Shown: positions 9,501 to 17,947, counted from the stretch's first letter. The stretch is 64,000 nucleotides of DNA from Planctomyces sp. SH-PL62 (GCA_945893045.1 CAMDEA010000015.1:1-64000), one strand, 5' to 3'. The notes: a model not told the origin generated them from the sequence alone. Translations and numbers: made by a program.

Positions 9501-9950
9501 CAAGAACGCTACGCGGATGCGGAAGAGTTGTATCGCCGCGTGCTCAGCCGCGAGCCGACTCATGCGGCGGCCGCGAACCATCTCGCGTGGTTGTTGGCTC
9601 TGCGACAACACGATCTGGATGACGCGGCTCAGCTCATGGAAAAGCTGATCGAACAACACGGGCCGACTCCGCAGTTGCTCGACACACGCGGCTGCGTGTA
9701 CCTCGCGCTGCATCGTGTGCAGCCGGCTGTCAATGACTTTGCCGCCGCGAGCGATGAGGCTCCGTCACCCGTCACGCTGCTGCACCTGGCGATCGCTCAA
9801 GCCGAGTCGAACGATCTCGCGGCCGCTCAGGCGACGCTGGCCGAAGCTCGCCGACTAGGCTTGAAGTCCGATGCGCTGCACCCGCTCGAACGCCCGTGGC
9901 TGAGCAAGCTGGAACACGCGCTGTCGCGGTCATCAGCCGGAACGCGCTAG
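6573..9950 (+). CDS. VanZ-like membrane domain fused to a long TPR protein
   Basis: Residues 1-150 form a VanZ-like integral membrane domain (hydrophobic segments, EYLQRFVPERTSDLRDLVVN). Residues 153-171 are encoded by an inverted repeat (7029-7085). After a membrane segment near residues 194-216 come about 900 residues of tetratricopeptide repeats (for example AVKAYEAALEHSPDLLDTYA and YRRVLSREPTHAAAANHLAW). VanZ-like and TPR proteins are separate members of exosortase-linked polysaccharide clusters, so this looks like two genes joined at the repeat. ATG 6573 lies 13 bp after the preceding gene. The stop TAG falls inside a second repeat (9932-10210), which also supplies the last residues AGTR. 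The role in polysaccharide assembly or export is inferred from neighbours. Confidence 0.85.
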   Translation: MSFWKRISPFAVPTVFRLCVVLAAAVVLTFLLLSSDPSRIFRWMPIRGGRDVYEHTPDWVQHFSAYLLFSFLLQWYAAGKSRWFVPLLAGFAVIHAMTTEYLQRFVPERTSDLRDLVVNFLGIASGMLAARAAMWLFDAQFADVAVPLQFRPVGQVSNLPVRSGQVGNLPRGACGLSRNAVTVAPGELKPARVINFGFLAGLSVVSIVLVGTVHVVHGWQVQRHAGGLMELGRQAQGEGDLRAARDYFARYVGLVPGDVGALADYGLLLDEMHVGPRQARQVFMVYEDVLRADPTREEIRRRQIEIAMEAGRIPDALAHVRVLRQSYPTEGKLDYQAGRCFEELAEHDSAVKAYEAALEHSPDLLDTYARLAWMNQTKLERPERARKLLDDLVARFRASATAWLTRGRFQAEFGSRDAALADLEQARKLAPDAVDVLLASARLAYDRATAARTEGRAALAQRIVAESRQQLQRGVEQHPNQLDLRLQRVMLEVHFGVPTEAQRQIDELLKLSPKNVQAHLLLADMTIEQGRFEQAQAAIDRLPHTPGSDALRRFLEGRRLMSQRQWPQAIEALEHARRITTDSSSLMERTELALAQCHAAAGDDEAQAAAFRRVLKANPVSVPARLGLAAVLLKQQRMNEAIAEFRPLAHLRQVRLQLARLLIARNLQLPELAREWSEIETLLAQAKEQHDDSANERLLRSEMLTARGQPDAARRVIAEGAALVNEQRARAGVLATSPRRADQQAALKLLSDLADQNQLLPKDRWLLGRLLESQGQTHEADGHFRAVLAETSADAEYRIEYIGRLIRRGQLDEAQQRFDDLRRQQPQAFSTLSLELRLHAARGEMASVVNRLKTEADLAGDDAARLSQLAILADGIGAPLAERLYRQAAERQPQYVSDLVRFLVRAQQVPAAFEVCESAWSRLPSELVAPLALSLLAFPEGRTERLPPLETKLVKAVEQNTQSLSLLANLADLRCWQERYADAEELYRRVLSREPTHAAAANHLAWLLALRQHDLDDAAQLMEKLIEQHGPTPQLLDTRGCVYLALHRVQPAVNDFAAASDEAPSPVTLLHLAIAQAESNDLAAAQATLAEARRLGLKSDALHPLERPWLSKLEHALSRSSAGTR
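7029..7085. repeat. Double-hairpin inverted repeat at the VanZ/TPR junction
   Basis: GTGGGGCAGGTTTCCAACCT and its inverted partner; each arm is itself a hairpin (GGGCAGGTT-TCC-AACCTGCCC). The same family recurs at 23626-23681. Translated in frame. Confidence 0.9.
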
Positions 9951-10210
9951 TGCCACCGATGGCAATTGATGTGTCATGAAGGCCCAAAGTCCCCACGGAT
10001 GGCATGGCGAGACCACGGATAAAGCTAAAGTCGAATGTCTGTCATCCGTGGTATTGCGATGCCATCCGTGGGGACCATCCTCGAACAAAGCATCGTTTGA
10101 ACGGCAAGTGGGCAACCGACGGTTCCGGTGATCGATCAATTCCGAACTGTGGCACTAGCGTCCGGTTCGTGAAGTCATCGAGAACCGGACGCTAGCGCGT
10201 TCCGGCTGAT
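9932..10210. repeat. Nested inverted-repeat cluster between convergent genes
   Basis: The gene-free stretch is almost entirely repeat. The outer arm ATCAGCCGGAACGCGCTAG (9932-9950) pairs with 10192-10210. GTGGCACTAG (10150-10159) pairs with 9946-9955. An inner hairpin pair CTAGCGTCCGGTTC / GAACCGGACGCTAG lies at 10156-10195. A second, unrelated inverted repeat (GTCCCCACGGATGGCAT, 9989-10005 with 10059-10075) sits in the middle, as if one element had inserted into another. Confidence 0.85.
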
Positions 10211-10231
10211 CTTTTCTTGCGCAACGATTTG

Positions 10232-11026
10232 TCAAAATTCCGGAGCCAACAGCGTGACCGGCCCAGTGGTGCGCGACGATGGTTTGATCAATCCCTTTGA
10301 AACCGAATTGCCCGATCGCGGCGTTGCTGAATAGCTCATGGGCTGAATGGACAGCGGGCCAAAGTCGGGCGCGGAGAGCGTGGCCGGGACGCTGCGATTC
10401 CAACCGCCCGCCGGGGTGACGGCGGATGTATTGCCGCGGGCTGACGGAGCCATTGTCGTGGGCAGCGGAGGGACTGGCATCGGTTGACCGAACGGCGCGG
10501 AATGGTTTGGCATCCGTTGCGTGGCTGGCGGAACCTGCGGCAATGGAGGGGGAGGTAATGGAGCCGGTGGCGACGTAGGAGACGCTGGAGCCGTGGGGAC
10601 ATATTGCGGTGAAACCGGCACCGGGCCGTACGACGGCGGAGGCAACTGTGGCCCCGACATTGGCGGAGTCATCTGCGGTATCGCCGGCAACGTTGACCAC
10701 GGATTCGGAGACTCGGACTGCGGTGGGACCGGCCAGTTCGGTGCGGGCATGTTTGGATTCGGAGCCATCGACGGCGACCACATTGGCGGGGTCATCGCCG
10801 GGGCGAAGCGATCGGTGCAGCCGTAGCCTCGATCACAGCCTTCGGGCCACGCGCGCCAGCCGGTGCCGTAGTAGCCGAATTGGCAATCGTTGGGATGCAG
10901 CGTCTCGCGCTGGCTCTTCTTCGGAGACCAGCCGTTCCAATTCCCCGCGCGTGCCAGTGGCGAGCACAGAACGCACGCGCTGAACAACGCGGCGACTCCC
11001 GCAGCGCGAACGCTCCTTCGAAACAT
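10232..11026 (-). CDS. Secreted proline-rich planctomycete protein
   Basis: 264 residues with a signal peptide (MFRRSVRAAGVAALFSACVL then CSPLARA) and a segment HPNDCQFGYYGTGWRAWPEG of a kind I recall as recurrent in planctomycete secreted proteins. The rest is a Pro/Ser/Ala-rich low-complexity tail (PPAPLPPPPLPQVPP). An ATG 15 bp upstream is possible, but AAGGAG lies 7 bases before ATG 11026 and favours the inner start. It follows the Wza-like gene and a second small secreted protein on the same strand, separated by a GTAG/CTAC element. Function unknown; an envelope role is only a guess. Confidence 0.75.
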   Translation of the reverse strand: MFRRSVRAAGVAALFSACVLCSPLARAGNWNGWSPKKSQRETLHPNDCQFGYYGTGWRAWPEGCDRGYGCTDRFAPAMTPPMWSPSMAPNPNMPAPNWPVPPQSESPNPWSTLPAIPQMTPPMSGPQLPPPSYGPVPVSPQYVPTAPASPTSPPAPLPPPPLPQVPPATQRMPNHSAPFGQPMPVPPLPTTMAPSARGNTSAVTPAGGWNRSVPATLSAPDFGPLSIQPMSYSATPRSGNSVSKGLIKPSSRTTGPVTLLAPEF

Positions 11027-11069
11027 GAGTTGCTCCTTCAACAGTGTGACCGAGGCTCCGCCTCAGACC

Positions 11070-11133
11070 GTAGCCACGCTCGCCAGAGCGTGGGCGTCGA
11101 ACCATCAGCCCACGTTCTGGCGAACGTGGCTAC
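11070..11133. repeat. GTAG/CTAC double-hairpin element
   Basis: Left hairpin CCACGCT-CGCCAG-AGCGTGG after GTAG. The right arm read on the minus strand is GTAG then CCACGTT-CGCCAG-AACGTGG. The third stem pair is changed on both sides, so pairing is preserved. Intergenic, upstream of the 10232-11026 gene. Confidence 0.9.
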
Positions 11134-11140
11134 AACCAAG

Positions 11141-11782
11141 TCAGCGGTTCGGGAATGGGTAATAGGCTCCGTGATTCGTGAAGTACGCTCCGTGTCCGGA
11201 GGGTGCGATCCGACTGCCGGGTGTCGGCGGCAATTTGTCGGAACGTTGTCCGCGTTCGGCCAAGGTGCCTTGGACGCTGCCGGTTCCACCGTATTGATCG
11301 GACAAGAAGCGGACGTGATGTCCGGTGACTCCGAGATTCGACGAGGGGTCTTTCTGTTCGAGCGTTTCGAATTTCTTTTGCACATCGCCGAACTGATTTT
11401 GGAACTGCTCGTTGGCGGCGCGGAATTCCTGTTCGGGGCGGACCAGGCCGTGGTAATTCAACACCGCGTTGTCAGACCTCAAGAGATTCAAATAGGGACT
11501 GAATGCCGGCCGACTGCCGAGCGGCGATCGTGGTGCCGAATAATTGCGGCTCCTGCCGAACGGATTCGACGTCACGCGAGACGGACCGCCCGAAGTCTGT
11601 GCGGATGCGGTGCTCATTGAGAACAGCAGCAACAACACGACGAGGACCACTCGCCGTGAAACCAAAAGTGCGCAGGCGAGCGGGGCGGCGTCAGCCCCCC
11701 GGTGTCTTCGCCGTACAACCGGGGGGCTGACGCCGCCCCGCTCGCCAACATGGTGAGTGATGAGGTTCATGATGCGTTCCAC
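11141..11782 (-). CDS. Small secreted planctomycete protein with a repeat in its N-terminus
   Basis: 213 residues. The recognisable part is a hydrophobic signal segment (VVLVVLLLLFSMSTASA) and a conserved-looking core SPYLNLLRSDNAVLNYHGLV followed by RPEQEFR, of a type I associate with planctomycete hypothetical proteins. Residues 13-36 are encoded by an inverted repeat (11676-11745), so the ATG-proximal end may be artificial. A GTG or TTG start just before the hydrophobic segment is an alternative. The start lies 3 bp after the stop of the Wza-like gene, implying one transcript. Function unknown. Confidence 0.65.
   Translation of the reverse strand: MERIMNLITHHVGERGGVSPPVVRRRHRGADAAPLACALLVSRRVVLVVLLLLFSMSTASAQTSGGPSRVTSNPFGRSRNYSAPRSPLGSRPAFSPYLNLLRSDNAVLNYHGLVRPEQEFRAANEQFQNQFGDVQKKFETLEQKDPSSNLGVTGHHVRFLSDQYGGTGSVQGTLAERGQRSDKLPPTPGSRIAPSGHGAYFTNHGAYYPFPNR
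11676..11745. repeat. Inverted repeat, GCGAGCGGGG family
   Basis: Arms GCGAGCGGGGCGGCGTCAGC, continuing CCCCCGGT, and their inverse, with a short spacer. Related copies are at 30893-30974 and 59924-59996. Here it is translated in the N-terminus of the small secreted protein. Confidence 0.9.
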
Positions 11783-11785
11783 AAA

Positions 11786-12997
11786 TTAGAAGAGGTTTCC
11801 GCCGGCACCGCTGAGTGCTCGCACGGTGCCGTTGCCCAGCAACGTGATGCCCAGGATGCGTTCCCACGGAGCGGTGACTTTGGCCACGAGCGTGTCGAAG
11901 GTCACCATGTGATCGGCTCGGACATAGATCCGGTCGCCCGGCAGGATTTGGAAATTTGTCGTCGTTTGACCCCGTCGCACAATGCCGTCCCAGTCCACTT
12001 GCAGCACTTGATCGCGGCCGAGTTCCGGTGGTGCCGGTCGCGCGATCCAAATGTGCTTCTTCGACGCGACGGTCGGCAATCCGTTGATATGCGCGACAGC
12101 ATCGAGAATTGTTTCGTTGCCGGTGCAGGGGAAACGGAAGACTTGCTCGCCGGCACCGGCTCCGTCAGTGATCACGTAATAGATTTTGCTGTTGTAGGCC
12201 AGCACATCGACGTTGATTTCCGGCCGGTAAATCTGCGCGGCCAGACACCGTTCGAGATGCGCCTTGGCTTCATCGAGCGTCATCCCCGCGAGATACACGC
12301 TGCCGTAGACCCCCAACGACACGGTGCCATCCGGCCGGACCAGATGCTCACCCGCGATGTGCTGCCGAGCTTGCTCGGCCGCGACGTTCACATACACCTG
12401 CGGACTGACCAGCGTTTGCTTCAGATGCTGCTCGATCTTCTGCCGTGCTTGAGTCACCGACAGACCGGCGACGGCGACGTACCCGTACTCGGGGCCGAAG
12501 TCGATGATGCCGTCCGTCTGAATCGGAAACGCCCCGTTGATCTGTTTGAAGCCCTTCGCGACCTCTGGTTCCAACGGGTCCACCGGAATCGTGTTGGCCA
12601 CGCGCACGATCAATGTCTCCCCCGGCCGCAATGGCGTGTCGGGGACTCGCAAGCTGTTGACCGCTTCGATCAACAAGATGTCGGGAGCCTCGATGACGTA
12701 TCGCGGCAGCGTGACTTTGCACAACTCTCGCGGCGTGGTTGAGCCACTCGCCTGTTGGACCGGCCCGTAGCCATCGGTTGCATTGGCCGGCATGACCGCT
12801 CCCGCGGACCCGGACATCGGCTCGGAGTATCCCGACTGGTATCCTGACTGTGGCGGAAGCTCCGAGAACTGCTGCATGGGGGACGGACCCACCATGCGAC
12901 AACCCGGAACCGCCACGCACATCACGATCAACGCCCGGCAGATTCGGCCTGTCGGCAATGCGCTCCAACTCGGCGATCGTAGATTCATTGAGTTCAT
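11786..12997 (-). CDS. Wza-like polysaccharide export protein (Poly_export/SLBB)
   Basis: 403 residues resembling the outer-membrane polysaccharide export family. An N-terminal lipoprotein-like signal ends in VMCVAVPGC. A Poly_export-type domain follows (YVIEAPDILLIEA, LRPGETLIVRV, DGIIDFGPEYGYVAVAGLS, TQARQKIEQHLKQ). Then come SLBB-like segments (RPDGTVSLGVYGSVYLAGMT, TDGAGAGEQVFRFP, ILPGDRIYV). It would form or line the exit channel for the polysaccharide made by the cluster at 1-9950, although it lies on the opposite strand. It heads an operon with the secreted protein at 11141-11782. An inner ATG at 12988 is an alternative start. Family assignment is firm. Confidence 0.92.
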   Translation of the reverse strand: MNSMNLRSPSWSALPTGRICRALIVMCVAVPGCRMVGPSPMQQFSELPPQSGYQSGYSEPMSGSAGAVMPANATDGYGPVQQASGSTTPRELCKVTLPRYVIEAPDILLIEAVNSLRVPDTPLRPGETLIVRVANTIPVDPLEPEVAKGFKQINGAFPIQTDGIIDFGPEYGYVAVAGLSVTQARQKIEQHLKQTLVSPQVYVNVAAEQARQHIAGEHLVRPDGTVSLGVYGSVYLAGMTLDEAKAHLERCLAAQIYRPEINVDVLAYNSKIYYVITDGAGAGEQVFRFPCTGNETILDAVAHINGLPTVASKKHIWIARPAPPELGRDQVLQVDWDGIVRRGQTTTNFQILPGDRIYVRADHMVTFDTLVAKVTAPWERILGITLLGNGTVRALSGAGGNLF

Positions 12998-13413
12998 TGC
13001 GGATCGATTTCGAGCGTGACGGCGAATGAAGCATGACCTCGATCATGCAGGACCGTCAGTGAGATCGGACTCTGACGGAACAACCCTTTGTGCCAATTGT
13101 GCCGAGCGCGCCGAAACTGTCAGTCGCACCGCCAAGTCGCAGGCTAGATAAAATTTGCCGATCGCGTTGAGTTGCCCGCGTCCACGGTCGTTGTCTTTGA
13201 GAACTACGCTGCTGGCGGCTTTCATCAGTGGCTCTCTGATCGTTCCGTAGCCCGACCCCTTGTGGGTCGGAGGATTTTGAATAAGCGTCCATTTCTCATG
13301 AAAATCAAATCCTCCGACCCACAAGGGGTCGGGCTACGGAAGAAAGATCCACTTTTCGGATAGTCACTCACTGACCGCCGCACTCGGCGGTTTCCACGAA
13401 ACAGGCTTTGGGC
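12998..13413. other. Intergenic region with one double-hairpin element
   Basis: Divergent promoter space between the Wza-like gene (minus) and the membrane protein at 13414 (plus). Apart from the GTAG/CTAC element at 13247-13337, no gene with credible coding character is seen; the short ORFs here are repeat-derived. Confidence 0.6.
13247..13337. repeat. GTAG/CTAC double-hairpin element
   Basis: Both arms carry GTAGCCCGACCCCTTGTGGG then TCGG; the hairpin is CCGACCC-CTTGT-GGGTCGG. The spacer is about 43 bp and is itself partly inverted (GGATTTTGA against TCAAATCC). Confidence 0.9.
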
Positions 13414-14097
13414 ATGAAGAACATCCCCACTCGACAAGTCGTGCTCTGCGTTGGCTCGCTGGTGACGTGGGTGTTGTTATATGCGGCCGGGTTGCTGTTG
13501 GAGTCGGTCGAGCATCGGGTCGTGCTGGCCCCGCACATGATGGAAAAGCAATTGGGAACGGCCGGCAAAAATGTTTTCGATCAGGCGCTGAAGAACCATG
13601 TGCCCGGAGCCTGGTTGTTCTTCCGAGCTTTGATTTGCTACAGCCCCACGAACATGGCACTGCTGACTCTGATCTCCGCGTTCCTCGGCGGCTGTGTCAG
13701 TAATGCGATGGTGGCGAGCATGGAAGAACAAGAATTGAAGCGGCTGCCTTCGCGGCGTTTCGCGTTCCTCTCCGAGAATCCACTGGCCGCGACGATGCGG
13801 GGCTTTGTGGCCTATCTGTGTTTGATCGCGGGGCTGTATGTGGCGATGGATGACCCGTTCAAAGACAGCACTCCCGGCCAATATGCCCGGTTGGCTGGAT
13901 CGCTGTCGTTGGTGGCGTTCGTCGTGGGTTATGACCCGACGCGCATTGAGGGTTGGCTGCGCATGGTCCCCAGCCCGCAACCAATCGGCGGACGACTGGC
14001 TCCCGAATCGCCCAAGCCGGACACGCTCACGAAAGAACCGTCGTTGGCACCGGCTCGATTGCCGGTGGAACCCGGTTCGCCGCCGACCACAAAGTAG
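13414..14097 (+). CDS. Integral membrane protein, unknown function
   Basis: 227 residues. Hydrophobic segments are at about residues 8-28 (VLCVGSLVTWVLLYAAGLLL), 75-95 (MALLTLISAFLGGCVSNAMV), 127-145 (FVAYLCLIAGLYVAM) and 160-175, followed by a Pro-rich soluble tail. I do not recognise the family. ATG 13414 is preferred over the TTG 6 bp upstream. The stop codon TAG (14095-14097) is part of the GTAG that opens the adjacent inverted repeat, so the repeat abuts or defines the end of the gene. It converges with rhaB. Confidence 0.75.
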   Translation: MKNIPTRQVVLCVGSLVTWVLLYAAGLLLESVEHRVVLAPHMMEKQLGTAGKNVFDQALKNHVPGAWLFFRALICYSPTNMALLTLISAFLGGCVSNAMVASMEEQELKRLPSRRFAFLSENPLAATMRGFVAYLCLIAGLYVAMDDPFKDSTPGQYARLAGSLSLVAFVVGYDPTRIEGWLRMVPSPQPIGGRLAPESPKPDTLTKEPSLAPARLPVEPGSPPTTK

Positions 14098-14147
14098 ACG
14101 AGTCACTCCGTGACTCGAAGTTTCCGGTCACGGAGTGACCGGTCTAC
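14094..14147. repeat. GTAG/CTAC double-hairpin element between convergent genes
   Basis: Left hairpin CGAGTCA-CTCCG-TGACTCG. The right arm read on the minus strand is CCGGTCA-CTCCG-TGACCGG. The loop and GTAGAC flank are constant while the outer stem pairs change on both sides. Confidence 0.9.
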
Positions 14148-14164
14148 GTTGCGGCTTCGCCGCT

Positions 14165-15661
14165 TTAGCTCTTCGGTCGCTTCAGCAACTCCGCGAACCG
14201 AGCATTCGCGGCTTGCCAGTCGGACGCATTCGTCGGTTCGTAGTGTTTGAGTTCACTCGACCGCCGCACGACCTCGCGGATGTCGGACAGTGAGCCGATC
14301 TCACCCGACGTGCGCGCCTGCACCAGCACGTTGCCCAGCGCGGTCGCCTCGACGGGACCGGTCACGACCGGGCGACCGCAAGCGTTCGCGGTGAATTGAT
14401 TGAGCAACTCGTTCTTCGTGCCACCGCCGACGATGTGAATGACTTCGACCGGCACACCGGTCAGCTCTTCCATCCAGCCGAGCACCACGCGGTATTTCAA
14501 TGCGAGGCTTTCCAGACAGCAGCGAATGAGTTGCCCTTCGGATTCGGGCACCGGCTGATTGGTCTGACGGCAGAATCTCTGAATCGCGGACGGCATGTCG
14601 TCCGGGCTGAGGAACTGCGGATCGTCCGGGTCGATCAGCGATGCGAACGGCGTGGCGGCGGTCGCGAGCTGCACCATCGGCCCATAATCGAGCGGCCGAC
14701 CATGCCGCTCGAACGAGCGGCGGCATTCTTGCACCAGCCACAAGCCCATGATGTTCTTCAGCAGCCGATACGTGCCGTCGATGCCCCCCTCGTTGGTGAC
14801 GTTGAGTTCCAACGCTCGCGGTGTGAGCACCGCGTGCTGCACTTCGACCCCCATCAACGACCACGTTCCCGAACTGATGTAGGCCCAGCTCGGCGAGCCG
14901 GTCTTATCCGTTGGCACAGCCGCGACCGCGCTCCCCGTGTCATGAGTCGCCGGCGCGACGACGTTGATTCGGCCGAGATTCGTGCGGCGTGCCACGTCTT
15001 CACGCAATGCTCCCAATTTGGTTCCCGGTGCGATGACTTCGGGGAAGTAGTGCGACGGAATCTCCAGCCGCTGAAGCATGTCGAAGGCCCACGTCCGTTT
15101 CGTAGCATCGAAGCATTGCGTGGTCGTTGCGTTCGTGAACTCGACCACGCGGCTGCCGCACAGCAGCCAATTCACGAAGTCGGGCATCATCAGGAACACA
15201 TCGGCCAGCCGCATCAGGTTGGCGTTCGTCTGACTCATCGCCAGCAGTTGGTAGAGCGTGTTGATCTCCATGAACTGCAAACCGGTCGCCGCGAAGATGT
15301 CGCCGCGCGGGACTTTCGTCAGCGCGTGATTGAGCATCCCGCGCGAACGAGCGTCGCGGTAATGGTACGGCGCGCCGAGCATCTCGTTGGTCTTGGTCAG
15401 CAAGACGTAATCGACGCCCCAGGTATCCACGCCGACGCTGGTGATCGCCGACCCCAATTTGGTGGCCGCCGCGCTCAGCCCGTTCTGGATGTCGGCCCAC
15501 AGCCGGAGCACATCCCAGCGGAGCGTGCCACCGATGTTGACGGCTCCGTTGGGAAAGCGGTGCAGCTCGTCCAACTGCACGCGCTGGCCGTCAAACAATC
15601 CAGCGACCACTCGGCCACTCTCGGCCCCCAAATCAACCGCCAGATAACACCGGTTTTCCAT
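14165..15661 (-). CDS. rhaB: Rhamnulokinase
   Basis: 498 residues of the FGGY carbohydrate kinase family, phosphorylating L-rhamnulose to L-rhamnulose 1-phosphate. The N-terminal nucleotide-binding motif is [28 protein letters not shown] and the later [19 protein letters not shown] follow, with the C-terminal motif [14 protein letters not shown] near residue 410. The length fits RhaB (about 490). ATG 15661 directly precedes the family's usual N-terminus. An upstream extension to 15844 exists only because the adjacent mobile element is open, and I reject it. No other rhamnose genes lie nearby, so a catabolic operon is not evident. Confidence 0.9.
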   Translation of the reverse strand: MENRCYLAVDLGAESGRVVAGLFDGQRVQLDELHRFPNGAVNIGGTLRWDVLRLWADIQNGLSAAATKLGSAITSVGVDTWGVDYVLLTKTNEMLGAPYHYRDARSRGMLNHALTKVPRGDIFAATGLQFMEINTLYQLLAMSQTNANLMRLADVFLMMPDFVNWLLCGSRVVEFTNATTTQCFDATKRTWAFDMLQRLEIPSHYFPEVIAPGTKLGALREDVARRTNLGRINVVAPATHDTGSAVAAVPTDKTGSPSWAYISSGTWSLMGVEVQHAVLTPRALELNVTNEGGIDGTYRLLKNIMGLWLVQECRRSFERHGRPLDYGPMVQLATAATPFASLIDPDDPQFLSPDDMPSAIQRFCRQTNQPVPESEGQLIRCCLESLALKYRVVLGWMEELTGVPVEVIHIVGGGTKNELLNQFTANACGRPVVTGPVEATALGNVLVQARTSGEIGSLSDIREVVRRSSELKHYEPTNASDWQAANARFAELLKRPKS

Positions 15662-15688
15662 GATGCCGCCTTGAAAAAAACGAACCGT

Positions 15689-15987
15689 TCTGACGCTCAC
15701 GGATTCCAGGGGCGAGGTTGTCGGTCCCCATCCGGCTTGCCTGGATGGAGCTAACGATGGTGAGCTAGAGGACGACAAACAGTCCACTTCTCTGACCCCA
15801 TCCGCCTCGTGCGGATGGTGAATCAGATCACGCAGGCGGCGCAAGCCTATGAATCTGATTCACCATCCGGACAAGCTGGATGGGGTCTGACGCGGAGTGT
15901 GATGGCCGGATTAGCACTCCATCTCCGGCTCCATCCAGACAAGCTGGATGGGGGCCAAAACAACCACTTGGAATCGTTGAGTGTCAG
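15689..15987 (-). mobile_element. 298-bp MITE-like element, copy 1
   Basis: Imperfect terminal inverted repeats (CTGACGCTCACGGATTCCAG at the left; minus-strand CTGACACTCAACGATTCCAA at the right) bound internal nested hairpins such as CCATCCAG-CTTGT-CTGGATGG. The minus strand aligns along its whole length with 56981-57278. No ORF of its own. It fills the gap between rhaB and the phosphatase gene. Exact ends and target duplication are uncertain. Confidence 0.85.
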
Positions 15988-16061
15988 GAAACGTCGACAC
16001 AACGAATGGAACAAATTGCGGCGTCAGCATGACGAACCGCTCGTCGATCGGCCAGCGAGAC

Positions 16062-17690
16062 TCAGGCGACTTCGCGGGCAATGCCCAGCAGGCACAGATC
16101 GTCGGAAGAGCGGCGCGTCGCTCGGAAATCCGCGACGTCGGCGATAATCGCCGCGACGCGAGCGAACATGCTGGGCTGGACCGCGCCAATTTGGCCCACC
16201 AGTCGCGAGAAGCCATACAAGCTGTTGTCCGGAGCCATCGCTTCGATCAGGCCGTCGGTCATCAGATAGATTTCGTCGCCGGGCCGTAACAGCGTGTGCA
16301 TCGGATGAAACTTTTCCTTCGACGAAATCCCCAGTGGGAAGCTCGACTTGCTGTTGGCCAGCGATTCCACCTGGCCCGTGTCGTGGTGGCGCAACACCGG
16401 CGCGGGATGGCCGGCGTTCATCACCGTCAGCAAATTCGTGTTCGCGTCGATCAGACACAGACAGAACGTGATAAAGCCCTCGTCGATCCCGCACACGAAC
16501 TGATTCAGCGAGTGCATCGCCAGCTTGAGTGTTTCCGCGGAGGCCAGGCAGTGCCGGACTTCGGAGGCAAATTGCGCCATCAGCAACGCGGCCGGCAGAG
16601 ATTTCCCACAAGCGTCCGCGATCCCAATCATCACCCGGCCATCCGGCAGAGAGTCCCAAAAGTAAAAGTCTCCACCGACGCTTTCGGCCGCTTCGTAATG
16701 GCTCTCGAAGAAATATCCCGGCAGATTGGGACGCTGACGCGGCAGCATGCGTATCTGAATTTGCCGCGCGGTTTCGAGTTGCCGGTGTGTTTGATCCATT
16801 CGCAAGACGGCCGTGTGCGCCTTCGCATATTCGATCGCCTGCCCCGTCAGGATACCGATCGTCCCGATCAATTCGACGTCGTCGTCCGTGAAGATGCGAT
16901 GATCGTCATCGGTCTCTAACAGGATCGTCCCCAACTTGGCACGTGACGGCCCGACGATTGGCACGCATAAGGTGTTCGAGCCTTCGACGTCCAAAACCGA
17001 TTCCTCGTCACCGGACTCGACAGACTTCACCAACGGTTGCCCGGAGATCACGACCTGCTTGGCCAATTCATTCCCGATGGGCACTCGCGTGATGATCGAG
17101 CTGTCATCATCGCGGCCGTGCTTCATCGCCACCGGCGTCAAGGTTCCCGTCGCATCGACCAACTGAATCTCGCCGACATCCGCCTGTGGAAAGATGTCAA
17201 ACAGCAAGTCCAACACGCGCGGAAAGAGTTCCTCGACGTTCAAGCTGCTGCCGAGCCGTCGCGTGATCTCCAACAGACTGTGCAAGCGATTGCTGTAGCC
17301 CAGCGCGGCGGTCTGCGTGCGCGTGGGTGGCAGCGATGTCATCGACACGCTCTGGGTCATGCCGAGCGTGAATTGTGACGTGTCAGCCAGCGGAGCCTCG
17401 GTCGTACAGAACGCGATGGGGACGTCAAAGATGTTGATGCGGTCGCCATCATTCAGAGGTGTGGCCTTCGACACGCGGCGGCCGTTCAAGAACGTGCCGT
17501 GAGCGCTTCCCAAATCTTCCACTTGATACTGCCGCCCGTCGAAAAAGACGCGGGCATGTTTGCGAGAGACCGTGCGCTTCATCAGCACGATGTCGCAAAA
17601 TCCTTCGCGGCCGATCACAGCGTCGCGTTGCTGAGTCAACGAATAACAAGCCCCCTGTGCGGGCGGGGCCAGCACGACGAGTCCAGGCAT
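16062..17690 (-). CDS. FHA-GAF-PP2C (SpoIIE/RsbU-type) phosphatase
   Basis: 542 residues. An N-terminal FHA domain (residues about 20-90: GREGFCDIVL, VSRKHARVFF, GSAHGTFLNG) would bind phosphothreonine. A GAF-type sensor occupies about 130-290. A SpoIIE-like PP2C phosphatase follows at about 320-542 (ESVGGDFYFWDSLPDGRVMI, GIADACGKSLPAALLMAQF, NAGHPAPVL, MTDGLIEA). The metal-ligand aspartates in GGDFY, ADACGK and MTDG are present. It is likely a signalling phosphatase acting in the cytosol, perhaps in a partner-switching pathway; no anti-sigma partner is adjacent. It shares a 257-bp divergent region with the gene at 17948. Confidence 0.9.
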   Translation of the reverse strand: MPGLVVLAPPAQGACYSLTQQRDAVIGREGFCDIVLMKRTVSRKHARVFFDGRQYQVEDLGSAHGTFLNGRRVSKATPLNDGDRINIFDVPIAFCTTEAPLADTSQFTLGMTQSVSMTSLPPTRTQTAALGYSNRLHSLLEITRRLGSSLNVEELFPRVLDLLFDIFPQADVGEIQLVDATGTLTPVAMKHGRDDDSSIITRVPIGNELAKQVVISGQPLVKSVESGDEESVLDVEGSNTLCVPIVGPSRAKLGTILLETDDDHRIFTDDDVELIGTIGILTGQAIEYAKAHTAVLRMDQTHRQLETARQIQIRMLPRQRPNLPGYFFESHYEAAESVGGDFYFWDSLPDGRVMIGIADACGKSLPAALLMAQFASEVRHCLASAETLKLAMHSLNQFVCGIDEGFITFCLCLIDANTNLLTVMNAGHPAPVLRHHDTGQVESLANSKSSFPLGISSKEKFHPMHTLLRPGDEIYLMTDGLIEAMAPDNSLYGFSRLVGQIGAVQPSMFARVAAIIADVADFRATRRSSDDLCLLGIAREVA

Positions 17691-17947
17691 GATGTCACTG
17701 CGTCCTACAAGGTGTCATTCATTGCGAGTTGCCTCGGAAGCCGACTGAGCGCGACAAGGTGTTACCATCCGGCGTGGTATTCCGCCACCAATAATAATCT
17801 TGGCTGCGCAAAACCGATGAGATCGGGCCTTGTCGCACCCCCCGAAAACCGGGATGCCTGTTGTCGATCATCACTCGCCTCGGTACGTTGTCGTCCGCTG
17901 GTCTCGATCTCCTGTTGATCGAGGTGATGTCAGTGACGAGAGCGATC

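Noticed and set aside
15662-15844. Upstream extension of rhaB
   Set aside because: The extension is translated MITE sequence; the family start is the ATG at 15661.
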